From: Mycobacterium sp. BK086
GTDB lineage: Bacteria; Actinomycetota; Actinomycetes; Mycobacteriales; Mycobacteriaceae
NCBI GenBank assembly: GCA_004362315.1
Contig: SNWL01000003.1
Coordinates: 310,001-374,000 of the forward strand
Direction: 5' to 3'
Length of the DNA stretch: 64,000 nucleotides
Position numbers and translations under genes: made by a program
Notes under the pieces: model-generated
Database searches by the model: none
The model's input: only the letters and a program-made list of their open reading frames with translations
Told to the model about the DNA's origin: nothing
Part shown: positions 51,917-63,946 of the stretch, piece after piece
How positions within the stretch are numbered: position 1 is the first letter of the stretch
Layout: each line of letters begins with the position of its first letter

Positions 51917-52396
51917 TTACGCCTCGGGCGCCGCGCCCCGGACCGCGGCGGCTGCCGCGCGGATCTGCGGAGTGACCAGCATGACCTGCCCCAGAACCCC
52001 GTTGACGAATCCGGGCGACTCGTCGGTGGACAGCTCCTTGGCCAGCTCGACCGCCTCGTCGACGGCCACCGGCTCCGGAACGTCCTCGGCGTGCAGCAGC
52101 TCCCACACCGCCACCCGCAGGATCGCGCGGTCCACGGCGGGCAGCCGTTCCAGCGTCCAGCCCTGCAGGTGCGAGGTGATCAGCTCGTCGACGTGGGCGG
52201 CATGGGCGGCCACGCCCCTGGCCACGGTCACCGTGTACGGGTTGAGTGCCGACACGTCCGGGTTGGCCTCGGCCAGCGCGATGCGGGCATCGGCCACCTC
52301 GGCGGACGTCAGGCCGCGGGCCTCGGCCTCGAAGAGCAGGTCGACGGCGCGCTTGCGCGCCTGATGCCGACCCTTGTCGGCCTTGCGATCGGCCAT
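51917..52396 (-). CDS. nusB: Transcription antitermination factor NusB
   Basis: A 159-residue all-helical RNA-binding protein that with NusE binds boxA and supports antitermination in rRNA operons. Conserved parts are [42 protein letters not shown] and [26 protein letters not shown]. It starts 1 bp after the efp stop, standard mycobacterial efp-nusB order. Confidence 0.97.
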   Translation of the reverse strand: MADRKADKGRHQARKRAVDLLFEAEARGLTSAEVADARIALAEANPDVSALNPYTVTVARGVAAHAAHVDELITSHLQGWTLERLPAVDRAILRVAVWELLHAEDVPEPVAVDEAVELAKELSTDESPGFVNGVLGQVMLVTPQIRAAAAAVRGAAPEA

Positions 52397-52397
52397 A

Positions 52398-52961
52398 TCA
52401 GGCGTTCACGCGCCCCAAATAGCTGCCGTCGCGGGAATCCACCTTGAGCTTGTCCCCGGTGTTGATGAACAGCGGAACCTGGATCTCGGCACCGGTCTCC
52501 AGCGTCGCGGGCTTGGTGCCGGCGCTGGAGCGGTCGCCCTGCAGGCCCGGCTCGGTGCTGGCGACCTCGAGCTCGACGGTCACCGGCAGCTCCAGATACA
52601 GCGCCGCGCCCTCGTTGAACGCGATCTGCACCGGCATGCCCTCCAGCAGGAAGTCGGCCAACCGGCCGACCAGCGACTCGGACAGCGGGTGCTGCTCGAA
52701 GTCCTCGGAGTCCATGAACACGAAGTCCGAGCCGTCGCGGTAGAGGTAGGTGGCGTCGCGCCGGTCGACGGTCGCGGTCTCCACCTTCACCCCGGCGTTG
52801 TAGGTCTTGTCGACGACCTTGCCGGAGAGAATGTTCTTGAGTTTGGTGCGCACGAACGCGGGGCCCTTGCCCGGTTTGACGTGCTGGAACTCGATGATCT
52901 GCCAGAGCTGGCCGTCGATGTTCAGCACAAGGCCATTCTTGAAATCGGCAGTGGATGCCAC
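52398..52961 (-). CDS. efp: Translation elongation factor P
   Basis: Relieves ribosome stalling at polyproline stretches. The 187-residue protein has the three OB-like domains; the tip loop carrying the residue modified in other bacteria is in [17 protein letters not shown] (about 26-42). The C-terminus [17 protein letters not shown] is typical. GTG 52961 has AGGAGA upstream. No EpmA/EpmB-type modifying enzymes are in the window. Confidence 0.97.
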   Translation of the reverse strand: MASTADFKNGLVLNIDGQLWQIIEFQHVKPGKGPAFVRTKLKNILSGKVVDKTYNAGVKVETATVDRRDATYLYRDGSDFVFMDSEDFEQHPLSESLVGRLADFLLEGMPVQIAFNEGAALYLELPVTVELEVASTEPGLQGDRSSAGTKPATLETGAEIQVPLFINTGDKLKVDSRDGSYLGRVNA

Positions 52962-52975
52962 GGTCGGTCGTTCTC

Positions 52976-54070
52976 CTAGGTCAGGACTGCCAGTTCCTTG
53001 GGGAACCGGGTCAGCAGTTCAGGGCTTCGCTCGCCGACGACCAGGGTGTCCTCGATGCGGACACCGCCACGGTCGGGCAGGTAGACACCGGGTTCCACGG
53101 TCACCACGGAGCCAGCAAGCAGTGTACCGGCGGCGGCGGAGTTGATTCCCGGCGCTTCGTGGATCTGCAATCCGACGCCGTGGCCCAGACCGTGGCCGAA
53201 GTACTCGCCGTAGCCGGCGTCGACGATCACCTGCCGGGACGCGCCGTCCACATCCTTGAGCTGCGCCCCGACGTCGAGGGCATCGCGGCCCGCCCGCTGG
53301 GCGGCGGCCACCAGTTCGTAGATCTCCAGCTGCCAGTCGGCAGCCGCGCCGAGCACGAACGTGCGGGTCATATCGGAGTGATAGCCGCCGACCAGCGCGC
53401 CGAAGTCGATCTTGACGAAGTCACCGTGCGCCAGCACCGCGTCGGTGGGGCGGTGATGTGGGATCGCCGAATTGGCCCCGGTGGCCACGATCGTCTCGAA
53501 CGACGGCCCGTCGGCGCCGTGCTCGAGCATCAGCGCCTCGAGCTGACGGCCCACCTCGCGCTCGGTTCGCCCGGGCCGCAGGCCGTCACTCGCCACCAAC
53601 TCGGCCAGCGCCGCGTCGGCAGCCTCGCAGGCCAGCCGGAGCAGCGCGATCTCGCCGGCGTCCTTGACCTCACGCAGCGTCTCGACCGTGCCTGAGGCTC
53701 GGACCAGCTCGGCTGCCGGATGGTCGTCCAGTGCCCGAGCCAGGACGTCGAACCCGTCGACGGTGACGACGTGGCTCTCGAACCCGATCCGGGCGGCGCC
53801 GTCGGCCACCGCGCGGCCGACCAGATGCCGTCCGCAGGCCCGCTCGATGACCGTTTCCACATCCGGTGCCTGCAGCGCGGCCTGCGTCCGGTAGCGGGAA
53901 TCGGTGGCCAGTACCGTCGGCGTGTCGTCCGCGAACACCAAAAGTGCCGCGTTCGACCCGCTGAATCCGGACAGGTATCGGACGTTGACCAGGTCACTGA
54001 CCAGGATTGCGTCCAGTCCGTCGGCCGCCAGGCGGGCAGCCAGCCGGTCCCGGCGTTGGGAATGTGTCAC
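52976..54070 (-). CDS. pepQ: Xaa-Pro aminopeptidase/dipeptidase (M24 family)
   Basis: A cytosolic metallopeptidase that cleaves X-Pro bonds. The 364-residue protein has the creatinase N-terminal domain (about 1-130) and a pita-bread catalytic domain with metal ligands in [18 protein letters not shown] (two Asp), [13 protein letters not shown] (His), [11 protein letters not shown] (Glu) and [11 protein letters not shown] (Glu). GTG 54070 start. It lies 14 bp before efp in the conserved pepQ-efp-nusB cluster. Confidence 0.95.
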   Translation of the reverse strand: MTHSQRRDRLAARLAADGLDAILVSDLVNVRYLSGFSGSNAALLVFADDTPTVLATDSRYRTQAALQAPDVETVIERACGRHLVGRAVADGAARIGFESHVVTVDGFDVLARALDDHPAAELVRASGTVETLREVKDAGEIALLRLACEAADAALAELVASDGLRPGRTEREVGRQLEALMLEHGADGPSFETIVATGANSAIPHHRPTDAVLAHGDFVKIDFGALVGGYHSDMTRTFVLGAAADWQLEIYELVAAAQRAGRDALDVGAQLKDVDGASRQVIVDAGYGEYFGHGLGHGVGLQIHEAPGINSAAAGTLLAGSVVTVEPGVYLPDRGGVRIEDTLVVGERSPELLTRFPKELAVLT

Positions 54071-54103
54071 GGTCGCTGACGGTACTCGCTACTCTGACTA
54101 GCC

Positions 54104-54724
54104 ATGACTACGTGGTTGTTGCGCGGACTGGCCTTCGCTGCCGGCATGGTGATCGTCCGTCTGGTGCAGGGCACGCTGATCAATATCTACGAGACCAAGG
54201 CCGGGCTCATCAGCATCGCGCTGGTCGTGCTGTTCGCGATCGTGGCGTTCATCTGGGGTCTCATGGACGGCCGGGCCGACGCGAACGCCAACCCCGATCC
54301 GGACCGCCGCCGCGATCTGGCGATGACGTGGCTGCTGGCCGGGCTGATCGCCGGCATCCTGAGCGGCCTGGTCACCTGGGTGATCTCGCTGGTCTACAAG
54401 AACGTCTACGCCGAGGGCCTGATCAGTGAGCTCACCACGTTCGCGGCGTTCACCGCGCTGGTGGTGTTCATCCCGGCCATCGCCGCGGTCGCCATCGGCC
54501 GCTTCCTGGTCGACCGCAAGCGGCCGCCCCAGGAGCGCCGCCGTGAGGACGGCAGCACGGGCGATGTCTTCGACGCCGCCCGCGACGACGACAAGACCGG
54601 ACCGATCGCCGGGCTCGGGTCCCACGAGGCCGCGGCGACCGAAGGGCAGACCTCCGCTGTGGCGACCGCCGAGCGCGACGAGCCGACCGAGCAGATCGAC
54701 ATGAGCAAGGGCAAGGACGCCTGA
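54104..54724 (+). CDS. Four-helix membrane protein (Rv2536-type)
   Basis: A 206-residue membrane protein with four predicted helices (about 5-25, 33-53, 75-98, 108-130) and a charged cytosolic tail with EQIDMSKGKDA. It is divergent from pepQ (33-bp gap), the same arrangement as Rv2536 in M. tuberculosis as I recall it. Transport has been suggested for the family by fold prediction, but the sequence gives no substrate. Confidence 0.85.
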   Translation: MTTWLLRGLAFAAGMVIVRLVQGTLINIYETKAGLISIALVVLFAIVAFIWGLMDGRADANANPDPDRRRDLAMTWLLAGLIAGILSGLVTWVISLVYKNVYAEGLISELTTFAAFTALVVFIPAIAAVAIGRFLVDRKRPPQERRREDGSTGDVFDAARDDDKTGPIAGLGSHEAAATEGQTSAVATAERDEPTEQIDMSKGKDA

Positions 54725-54731
54725 CGATCGG

Positions 54732-55610
54732 CTAGATCGGCGCGATCGGCGACCAGTCGCCGACGTCGAAACCATCGCCGTCCGCGACGAGCACCGGGGC
54801 GCCCTGCCCGGGGTAATGCGCGGGAAAGACCGTCGCTTTGGCGCTGGCCGCCTCGGTGAAGACCCGCCTGCGCGTGCCCCGTGCAGCGGCCGCGTCGACA
54901 TCGAAGGCACACGCGTCATCGGGCCGCCGGATCTGGATCGGGCAGTGCGTCAGATCGCCGACGAACACGGCGGGTGCGCCCGCATCGAGCCACAGCACCG
55001 ACGAACCGGGGGTGTGTCCGGCCGCCGGGCGCAACCGCAGCGACGGGCTCAGCTGAAGGTCAGAAGACCACAGCTGAATCTGATCGGTCACCGGAATCAC
55101 GCTGTCGGCCAACACCGTTCGCATGCCGTCGTTTTCGCCGGATCCCCCGGGTCCGAAGAACCGGTAGTCCGCCTCGGGCATCACGTAGCGGGCGTTGGGG
55201 AACGTCGGCACCCAATCGCCGTCGACCAATTGGGTGTTCCAGCCGACGTGGTCGGTGTGCAGATGTGTGTTGATCACGATGTCGACCGCCGCCGGGTCGA
55301 AGCCCGCCGCGGTGAACGACGTGAGAAAGTCGGTCGACAGGTGATCCAGCGGCGGCATGTGCGGGCGGTCGCGGTCATTGCCGACGCCGGTGTCCACGAC
55401 AACCATCAGACCGTCGACCTCCACCACCCACGACTGCATCGCGATCCGCCACAGCTGCGCCTCGCGGTCCCAGAAGTGCGGCTCCAGCAGGTCGGCGTGG
55501 TCGTCCCAGGCCTGGGCAGGAGTGTCGGCGAACAGCGATGTCCGCATGCTGATTTGAGTTTCGACGACGCGCGTGACGGTGGCCGCGCCCAGCCCGATCC
55601 GGTTCTGCAC
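54732..55610 (-). CDS. Metallo-beta-lactamase-fold hydrolase
   Basis: A 292-residue MBL-fold protein with zinc motif NTHLHTDHVGWN (HxHxDH), a later His in PAAGHTPGSSV, an Asp in VFVGDLTH and a final His in VFPAHYPG, a complete dinuclear metal site. It resembles the N-acyl-homoserine-lactonase/ quorum-quenching-like and glyoxalase-like subgroups; the substrate cannot be fixed. GTG 55610 is used because the upstream frame runs into aroQ. It lies 10 bp after the aroQ stop. Confidence 0.87.
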   Translation of the reverse strand: MQNRIGLGAATVTRVVETQISMRTSLFADTPAQAWDDHADLLEPHFWDREAQLWRIAMQSWVVEVDGLMVVVDTGVGNDRDRPHMPPLDHLSTDFLTSFTAAGFDPAAVDIVINTHLHTDHVGWNTQLVDGDWVPTFPNARYVMPEADYRFFGPGGSGENDGMRTVLADSVIPVTDQIQLWSSDLQLSPSLRLRPAAGHTPGSSVLWLDAGAPAVFVGDLTHCPIQIRRPDDACAFDVDAAAARGTRRRVFTEAASAKATVFPAHYPGQGAPVLVADGDGFDVGDWSPIAPI

Positions 55611-55620
55611 TCCGGCGAGA

Positions 55621-57815
<2,195 letters not shown>

Positions 57816-59033
57816 CTACCCCGACACCCGCACCGGCGAATCGGTGGGCATGCGCTCGGCCACGGACTGCAGGTAGGACTCCACGTTGCGCCGGGTCTCG
57901 GTCAGCGAGTCCCCGCCGAACTTCTGCAGCACGGCGCGGGCCACCACCAGCGCGACCATGGTTTCGACGACGACGGCCGCGGCGGGCACCGCGCACACGT
58001 CGGAGCGCTGGTGGATCGCGACGGCCTCGTCGCCGGTGGCCATGTCGACGGTGGCCAGGGCCCGCGGCACCGTGGAGATCGGCTTCATCGCCGCGCGCAC
58101 CCGCAGCGGCAGGCCGTTGGTCATGCCGCCCTCCAGGCCGCCGGCCCGGTTGGTGGAGCGGACCACGCCGTCGGGGCCGGGGTACATCTCGTCGTGGGCC
58201 TGGCTGCCGCGACGGCGCGCGGTCTCGAAGCCGTCGCCGATCTCGACGCCCTTGATGGCCTGGATGCCCATTACCGCCGCGGCGAGCTGGCTGTCCAACC
58301 GGTTGTCGCCGCTGGTGAACGAGCCCAGTCCGATCGGCAGGCCGTGGACCACGACCTCGACGATGCCGCCCAGGGTGTCGCCATCACGCTTGGCGGCCTC
58401 GATCTGCTCGATCATGTCTGCCTCGGCGGCCTTGTCGGAGGCGCGGACCGGGCTCTCGTCGATGCGGTCCAGGTCCCCGGCGGCCGGCGGCGGTCCGTCA
58501 TACGGCGCGGACGCCCCGATGGAGATGACGTGTGAGAGCACCTCGACGCCGAGCGCCTGGCGCAGGAAAGCCCGGGCGACCGTGCCTGCCGCGACCCGCG
58601 CGGCGGTCTCGCGGGCGCTGGCCCGCTCCAGCACCGGCCGGGCGTCGTCGAAGCCGTACTTGAGCATGCCTGCGTAATCGGCATGGCCGGGGCGGGGCCG
58701 GGTCAGCGGCGCGTTGCGCGCGACGTCGAGCTCCTCGGCGTCGACCGGATCCGACGCCATCACTGTTTCCCACTTGGGCCACTCGGTGTTGCCGATCTCG
58801 ATCGCGATCGGGCCGCCCAGGGTCGAGCCGTGTCGGACCCCGGCCAGCACCGTGACCTGGTCCTGCTCGAACTTCATCCGGGCGCCGCGGCCGTAGCCGA
58901 GGCGCCGGCGGGCCAGCTGCTCGGCAATATCAGAAGAGGTGACCTGCACCCCGGCGACCATGCCTTCGACCACGGCTACCAGCGCGCGGCCGTGGGATTC
59001 ACCGGCGGTCGTCCATCGCAACACGCGTCCCAT
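57816..59033 (-). CDS. aroC: Chorismate synthase
   Basis: Final shikimate-pathway step, converting EPSP to chorismate with reduced FMN. The 405-residue protein begins [19 protein letters not shown] and has [30 protein letters not shown] and [11 protein letters not shown], plus the C-terminal [15 protein letters not shown] 59033 is chosen for the conserved N-terminus. It lies 4 bp before aroK. Called aroF in M. tuberculosis. Confidence 0.97.
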   Translation of the reverse strand: MGRVLRWTTAGESHGRALVAVVEGMVAGVQVTSSDIAEQLARRRLGYGRGARMKFEQDQVTVLAGVRHGSTLGGPIAIEIGNTEWPKWETVMASDPVDAEELDVARNAPLTRPRPGHADYAGMLKYGFDDARPVLERASARETAARVAAGTVARAFLRQALGVEVLSHVISIGASAPYDGPPPAAGDLDRIDESPVRASDKAAEADMIEQIEAAKRDGDTLGGIVEVVVHGLPIGLGSFTSGDNRLDSQLAAAVMGIQAIKGVEIGDGFETARRRGSQAHDEMYPGPDGVVRSTNRAGGLEGGMTNGLPLRVRAAMKPISTVPRALATVDMATGDEAVAIHQRSDVCAVPAAAVVVETMVALVVARAVLQKFGGDSLTETRRNVESYLQSVAERMPTDSPVRVSG

Positions 59034-59146
59034 CTTCCCACGCCGGTCACGGCAGACCAATTTGCTTTCACACCGACGTGAGGCCGGGGGCGTTCGATAC
59101 CTGAGGTGACTAGCCGTCTCGATTGCTCAGCCCTAGCCTTTCCCAG

Positions 59147-59440
59147 GTGGGGACTCTTGATGTGAGTAGCGACGGCCTGCGAGCACTGTCGGCTCAGTGC
59201 GCGGCTGCATCAGAGCACTTGGCCAGCCCCATCGCTGCACCGGCCCCGGCACAAACGAGCCAGGCCTCAGTGGCGGCCGTCAGCACTGCGTACGTGGCAG
59301 TAGGTGAGACCAATGTCGTCCTGGCGACCAGGGTCCAGGCCACCGGTGAACTGTTCACCGAATCCGCAGCCCATTTCGCAACCACCGAGGCCCGATCAGC
59401 CGACCGGCTGGGCGCGCTCGGTGCCGCGGTCAGGCTGTAG
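59147..59440 (+). CDS. EspC-like small type VII secretion partner
   Basis: A 97-residue, Ala-rich helical protein (LDVSSDGLRALSAQCAAASE, ASVAAVSTAYVAVGETNVVLATRVQATGE) of the ESX/EspC-like T7SS-target family. Small proteins of this type pair with the helical head of a larger substrate for export. GTG 59147 is used; GTG 59162 with AGGTGGGG upstream is an alternative. Only 2 bp separate it from the toxin gene. M. tuberculosis has a similar small gene (Rv2541) next to aroC, from memory. No ESX machinery is in the window. Confidence 0.72.
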   Translation: MGTLDVSSDGLRALSAQCAAASEHLASPIAAPAPAQTSQASVAAVSTAYVAVGETNVVLATRVQATGELFTESAAHFATTEARSADRLGALGAAVRL

Positions 59441-59442
59441 CG

Positions 59443-60477
59443 GTGCCCGGCGTCGCTGATGCGGGGCTCCCGAGCCTGTCGCAGATCCTCGGCTGGGAGG
59501 TAGGACTCTTGTCCCGCGCCGCTGCCGAGTGGACGCGCACCGCCGAGGATTGGGAAGAAACCTTCGCCGGCGTTCACCGCGGCGCCCTAGCACCCGGCGG
59601 AACCGAATGGCAGGGGCTGGCGGCAGAAGCTGCGCAAGAACGCACCATGGGCGACCTGGTGGAGGTGCGCGGCCTGTCCGACACGCTGCATATGGCCGCC
59701 ACACTCGCACAGCGCGGAGCCGATCAGCTGGAGTTCCTGAAAGGTCGAGCCGTCCACGCAATCGACGAGGCTCGTGGGGCGGGCTTCATAGTGGGCGAAG
59801 ATCTTTCGGTAACCGACGCCAGCGGACATGGCAGTTCACGTATCACAGACGCACAACGACACGCCGCCACCATCTCAGCACGCGCCGCCGCCCTGCGCAG
59901 CGCCGATGTTGAAGTCGCTTCCAAAATCACTGCCGCGACAACGGAACTCAAAAATCACCAGTTCACCGAGAAGCCACAGAACATCATCCAGGCAGTGGAT
60001 TTCAAAGAAGCCCCGCCTCCTGGATATCCGATCAACGATGTGATCGCAGAATCCACGGACCTCGACGGCAACCACGTTGTGCTCAGACGCGGCTATTACG
60101 ATGGAAAGCGGGGATTCGGTTGGGACAAGATATTTCACAAGCACGGCATAACCAATCCCAACGTGTTCAATGATCTCATCTCGCATAGCCGGCCGATAAG
60201 CAGCAAGGACGGAGAGCTCATCTACAAGGTGCCGATCAATCGAGTTCACTGCGCATCACACTTGGGTGGCCTTTACACGTCGTGTGATGACACGGGCGAG
60301 AGCCTCGAAATGATGATCGTTGTCGATACCACCCAAAATCGCTGGGACGTACCCGATGGCGGGCAGAAAGGGGTGATAACCATGTATCCACTTCCTGGAG
60401 GTAGCGGAGTGGTCGAAGTCGCACCGAACTGGACGATGGCGCCACCGTGGGTGAGTAACAATGTGCCCATCAACTGA
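59443..60477 (+). CDS. Putative type VII-secreted polymorphic toxin
   Basis: A 344-residue protein in two parts. Residues about 1-180 form a helical head with EWTRTAEDWEETFAGVHRGAL, GTEWQGLAAEAAQERT, RGADQLEFLK and VGEDLSVTDASG, a head shared by a mycobacterial family that includes Rv2542-like proteins. Residues about 190-344 are different in composition: less GC-rich, with GFGWDKIFHKHGITN, HSRPISSKDG, RVHCASHLGGLYTSCDD and a C-terminal beta-rich end. The WDKI..KH pattern recalls BECR-type ribonuclease toxins, but this is inference. A putative immunity gene follows, with overlap. GTG 59443 start. Confidence 0.7.
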   Translation: MPGVADAGLPSLSQILGWEVGLLSRAAAEWTRTAEDWEETFAGVHRGALAPGGTEWQGLAAEAAQERTMGDLVEVRGLSDTLHMAATLAQRGADQLEFLKGRAVHAIDEARGAGFIVGEDLSVTDASGHGSSRITDAQRHAATISARAAALRSADVEVASKITAATTELKNHQFTEKPQNIIQAVDFKEAPPPGYPINDVIAESTDLDGNHVVLRRGYYDGKRGFGWDKIFHKHGITNPNVFNDLISHSRPISSKDGELIYKVPINRVHCASHLGGLYTSCDDTGESLEMMIVVDTTQNRWDVPDGGQKGVITMYPLPGGSGVVEVAPNWTMAPPWVSNNVPIN

Positions 60478-60970
60478 AGGCCCGCAGTCTCACGACAGTT
60501 TCGCCACCGATGTGCTGCGAAATTTGTTGCTACACATCGACGAACAGAACGCAGGCGGAAATGACCCGTTTGTCGTTTCGTACGGATGGACCGAAGGACC
60601 GGTGATGTATCTGGTCTACACCGCGCCGCCTTCCGCGATCACGTGGGGGTTGGTGCGCGACACGAGAGAGTCGAACATCGAGCCAGCGCCGTGGCCTTCG
60701 ATGGAAACCGCCGTGCGCTATTACTACCTCCTTGATCTGTGCGAGGGGCGGGTGTCTGAATCCTTCACCCACCCCGGAAGTGATCCCGATTCGATCTTGT
60801 GGCACGGGGATCGGTCGTATGCAGACGGCTCATCCGGGGACCTCCCACAGCATCCATCAGAGATTTTCGATGGATATCGATACACGCCGCCTCCTCTCAC
60901 CACTTCACCGGAGCCACAAGAACGACAAGGACCGGCGCCCGAACCTCGCCGTTACGGAAATGCGCCGTAG
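60461..60970 (+). CDS. Putative immunity protein for the upstream toxin
   Basis: A 169-residue protein starting inside the toxin gene (17-bp overlap). It contains YGWTEGPVMYLVYTAPP, RDTRESNIEPAP, YYYLLDLCEGRVSES and ILWHGDRSY; it lacks a signal peptide and ends in a Pro/Arg-rich tail. The size, the overlap and the position directly downstream of a C-terminal toxin domain are typical of immunity genes. No family could be assigned by eye, so the role is inferred from context. Confidence 0.6.
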   Translation: MCPSTEGPQSHDSFATDVLRNLLLHIDEQNAGGNDPFVVSYGWTEGPVMYLVYTAPPSAITWGLVRDTRESNIEPAPWPSMETAVRYYYLLDLCEGRVSESFTHPGSDPDSILWHGDRSYADGSSGDLPQHPSEIFDGYRYTPPPLTTSPEPQERQGPAPEPRRYGNAP

Positions 60971-60986
60971 GGCGCGCTGACTGGCC

Positions 60987-61412
60987 TCACCACACCACCA
61001 ACGCCGCGGCTGCCAGGCTCGCCAGGCACATCGATGGGCCGTGCGGCACTGTCGCGCTCCGATCCCGGACGGCGACAACGATTCCCACCAGGCCGGTCAG
61101 CACCGGCGCGCCGAGCGCGGCCAGCAGCCAGACATCGGGCCCGAACGCGCCCGTCAGCCCACCAACTCCTAGCGCCAGCTTGACGTCCCCGGCGCCCAGT
61201 CCGGCCGGGATCGCCAGGTGCACAACGAGATACAGCGCGGCCAGGCCGAGTGCCCCAGTCAGCGCCGGCAGCCCGCGGCCATTCAGACCCGCGACGGCGA
61301 GCACCGCGATGGCCCCGGGCAGGGTCAGCGCGTTGGGCAACCGACGGTGGCGGACGTCGAACACGGACAACACCGCCGCCCAGGTCACGGCAATTCCGAA
61401 CAACACCGGCAT
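60987..61412 (-). CDS. Prepilin peptidase-like A24 protein
   Basis: A 141-residue membrane protein of the A24 aspartyl-peptidase type, without the N-methyltransferase domain. The two catalytic aspartates are in VFDVRHRRLPN and GAGDVKLALG. It has about four to five helices. In M. tuberculosis the corresponding gene is Rv2551c. It may process Flp/Tad-type pilins, but no pilin genes lie here. It follows aroE by 9 bp on the same strand. Confidence 0.88.
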   Translation of the reverse strand: MPVLFGIAVTWAAVLSVFDVRHRRLPNALTLPGAIAVLAVAGLNGRGLPALTGALGLAALYLVVHLAIPAGLGAGDVKLALGVGGLTGAFGPDVWLLAALGAPVLTGLVGIVVAVRDRSATVPHGPSMCLASLAAAALVVW

Positions 61413-61421
61413 GGCCGGACG

Positions 61422-62216
61422 CTAACCCAGCGCGGCCACCATCTGCTCACGCGGCGCCGGGCAGCCTGTGAATTGTTCGACCTGGCTGAAGGCCTGGTGC
61501 AGCAGCATCTGCACACCGCTGATCACCTCGCCGCCGGCGTCCCGCACGGCGGCGGCCAGCGGAGTGGGCCACGGGTCGTAGATGGCGTCCAGCAGCACCG
61601 GGACCCCGGCGAACACCCCGGCGTAGGCGGCGGCCGCATCGGCCGGGATGGTGCTGGCCAGGACGTCGGCGGTCGCCGCGACCTCCGGCAGCCGCGGATC
61701 GGCCAGATCGCAGAACTCGGTGGTGACGTCGACGGCCGCGCCGAGCTCCAGCAGCCGGGCTGCCTTGTCGCGGTTGCGGGCGACGACGGTGATCTCGATG
61801 GCCCCGATATCGGCCAGCGCCACGATCGCGGCGGGTGCGGTTCCCCCCGAACCGAGCACGATCGCGTGCCGCGGGTGACGCACGTGCCCGAGCGCACCGG
61901 CGACACCGTCGATGTCGGTGTTGTCCGCGCGCCAGCCGCGGCCGGTGCGAACCAGGGTGTTGGCCGAGCCGACGAGTTCGGCGCGTTCGGTGCGTTCGTC
62001 GGCGACTCGCAGGGCGGCGAACTTGCCCGGCATGGTGACCGACAACCCGACCCATTCGGGCCCCAATCCCCGTACCAGCGAAGGCAATTCGTCGGCGGTG
62101 CACTCGATACGGTCGTAGGTCCAGTCGGTCAGACCGAGCGCGCGGTAGGCGGCCAGATGCAACAGCGGCGATTTCGAGTGCGCGACGGGCGATCCGAGCA
62201 CGGCCGCCTTACGCAT
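61422..62216 (-). CDS. aroE: Shikimate dehydrogenase
   Basis: Reduces 3-dehydroshikimate to shikimate with NADPH. The 264-residue protein has the substrate motif GSPVAHSKSPLLHLAAY, catalytic Lys in VTMPGKFAAL, DNTDIDG, and the nucleotide-binding VLGSGGTAPA. It overlaps the mltG stop (TAATG), so it is coupled to mltG and ruvX rather than to the other aro genes about 2.4 kb away. Confidence 0.96.
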   Translation of the reverse strand: MRKAAVLGSPVAHSKSPLLHLAAYRALGLTDWTYDRIECTADELPSLVRGLGPEWVGLSVTMPGKFAALRVADERTERAELVGSANTLVRTGRGWRADNTDIDGVAGALGHVRHPRHAIVLGSGGTAPAAIVALADIGAIEITVVARNRDKAARLLELGAAVDVTTEFCDLADPRLPEVAATADVLASTIPADAAAAYAGVFAGVPVLLDAIYDPWPTPLAAAVRDAGGEVISGVQMLLHQAFSQVEQFTGCPAPREQMVAALG

Positions 62217-63448
62217 TAGCGTGCCGAATCGAGGACGCCATTGCGTTTGGCCAGCTCGATGTTGGCCAGGTGCTGCTGATAGTCACGGGTGAACAGGGTG
62301 GTGCCCTCGGTGTCCACGGTCACGAAGTACAGCCAGTCCCCCGGCTCGGGCCGCTCGGCCGCCGCCAGCGCCTCTTCGCCGGGCGAGCAGATCGGCGTGG
62401 CCGGCAACCCCTCCATGGCGTAGGTGTTCCACGGCGTCGGCTGTGCCCGGTCGGCGTCGGTGGTGGCGACTTCCTGCCGGTCCAGCGGGTAGTTGACCGT
62501 CGAGTCGAATTCCAGCTTCTGTGGCACCGCCAGCCGGTTGTAAATCACCCGTGCGACCTTGGCGAAATCGTGCGGTTTGGCCTCGCGCTGCACGAGCGAG
62601 CCGACGACCAGGATCTGGTACGGCGACATGTTCATGGCTTTCGCGGTGTCCAGCAGACCACCGGCGACGTAGTGGTCGGCGCTCTGCCCGACCAGCTTGG
62701 CCAGGATCTCCTGCGGCGGCGCCGACGGGTCGACGTTCCAGGTGCCGGGCGCGATCAGCCCCTCGATGCGGCGATGGTTCTTGCCCAGTGACGTCACCGG
62801 CTGGCTCGCCCACGGCGGTACGTTCAGCTCGTCTGGGGGCGCTTGCTCGGCGGCCTTACGCAGATCCTCGGCGGGAACGCATTTCTGCTCGCCGTTCGAC
62901 GGGACGCAGGTGGCCTTGGAGATCAGGGTGAAGATGCCGTCGGTGACCTTGCCCGAGCCGACCTCGGCGACGTCGTCGAGCTGCCGGCCCTCGGGGATCA
63001 CCAGCTTGCCCACCCGGTTGTGCGGGTCGGCCAGCCGCTGCACCGCCGCCGACGCCGACATCTCGGTGCGCACCGAATAGAATCCCGGCTGGATGGCCGC
63101 GATCGCCCCGTTGTCCTTGGCCGCGTCGACGAATCCCTTGACGTTGGAGACGACGTTCTTGTCGCGCAGCGTCTGGCCGATCTGGGTGGTGGAGTCGCCC
63201 TCGTGCACCTGGATGACGACGTCGTCCTTGCCCTCACCGGTGTACTCACCGGAGCCGCCGCTGAACAGCTTGCCGCCCAGGTACACCGCGGCCACCACCA
63301 CGACGATCAGCAGGGACGCCGCGGCAGCCCCGATCATCCTGCGGCGGTTACGGTTTCGCCGGGCGCGGACCCGATCGAGCCGGCTCATCTTTCGCCTCGG
63401 TGGACCGACCGCCACCGGGCCCGAGCGGTCGTGGTAGTCGTCAGACAT
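62216..63448 (-). CDS. mltG: MltG-type endolytic peptidoglycan transglycosylase
   Basis: Cleaves nascent glycan strands at the membrane and so limits their length. The 410-residue protein has a basic cytosolic N-terminus ([13 protein letters not shown]), one membrane helix (about 38-58), a LysM-like domain ([20 protein letters not shown]) and the catalytic YceG/MltG domain with [34 protein letters not shown] and [13 protein letters not shown]. In E. coli the motif reads with Glu where this protein has Gln-Arg-Glu; I believe actinobacterial members share this. It overlaps ruvX by 8 bp. Confidence 0.93.
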   Translation of the reverse strand: MSDDYHDRSGPVAVGPPRRKMSRLDRVRARRNRNRRRMIGAAAASLLIVVVVAAVYLGGKLFSGGSGEYTGEGKDDVVIQVHEGDSTTQIGQTLRDKNVVSNVKGFVDAAKDNGAIAAIQPGFYSVRTEMSASAAVQRLADPHNRVGKLVIPEGRQLDDVAEVGSGKVTDGIFTLISKATCVPSNGEQKCVPAEDLRKAAEQAPPDELNVPPWASQPVTSLGKNHRRIEGLIAPGTWNVDPSAPPQEILAKLVGQSADHYVAGGLLDTAKAMNMSPYQILVVGSLVQREAKPHDFAKVARVIYNRLAVPQKLEFDSTVNYPLDRQEVATTDADRAQPTPWNTYAMEGLPATPICSPGEEALAAAERPEPGDWLYFVTVDTEGTTLFTRDYQQHLANIELAKRNGVLDSAR

Positions 63449-63941
63449 CGTCGCTCCCGGAGTTCATTGCCCCCCGGCGCTGGTCCAGCCAGCCCTGCAG
63501 AATCCCCACCGCTGCGGCCTGGTCGATCACTCCGCGCTGGTCTTTGGCGCGCACCCCGGCGTCGCGCAGCGAGCGCTGGGCGACCACGGTGGTCAACCGT
63601 TCGTCGGCCAGCCGTACCGGCACCGGCGCGATCCGTTCGGCCAGCGCGTCGGCCACCTCGACCGCGTCCTGCGCGGACGTCCCGGCCCGGTCCGCCAGCG
63701 TGCGGGGCAGCCCGACGATCACCTCGATGATCTCGTGCTCGTCGACCAGGGCACTCAGCCGCCGCAGATGCTTGCCGGTGCGTTCCCGTCGCACCGTCTC
63801 CACCGGAGTGGCCAGGATGCCGTCGGGGTCACTGACCGCCACGCCGATCCGCACAGTGCCGACGTCGATGCCGAGCCGACGACCCCGCCCGGGATCGTCT
63901 GCGCCGGGCCGGTCAGGCACACGGTTCTGTGCGGAGAGCAC
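63441..63941 (-). CDS. ruvX: RuvX/YqgF-type Holliday junction resolvase or rRNA-processing nuclease
   Basis: A 166-residue RNase H-fold protein with [20 protein letters not shown] (first acidic residue), [26 protein letters not shown] and the final acidic residue in [12 protein letters not shown]. YqgF proteins act on Holliday junctions and/or in 16S rRNA maturation. GTG 63941 gives an N-terminus similar to the M. tuberculosis homologue. It starts 5 bp after the end of the upstream partial gene. Confidence 0.94.
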   Translation of the reverse strand: MLSAQNRVPDRPGADDPGRGRRLGIDVGTVRIGVAVSDPDGILATPVETVRRERTGKHLRRLSALVDEHEIIEVIVGLPRTLADRAGTSAQDAVEVADALAERIAPVPVRLADERLTTVVAQRSLRDAGVRAKDQRGVIDQAAAVGILQGWLDQRRGAMNSGSDDV

Positions 63942-63946
63942 TGAGG

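Noticed and set aside
62216..63448. Calling MltG inactive because the catalytic block reads LVQREA
   Set aside because: A glutamate is still present in the block and the rest of the domain is well conserved; related actinobacterial proteins appear to share this reading, so inactivity is not supported.
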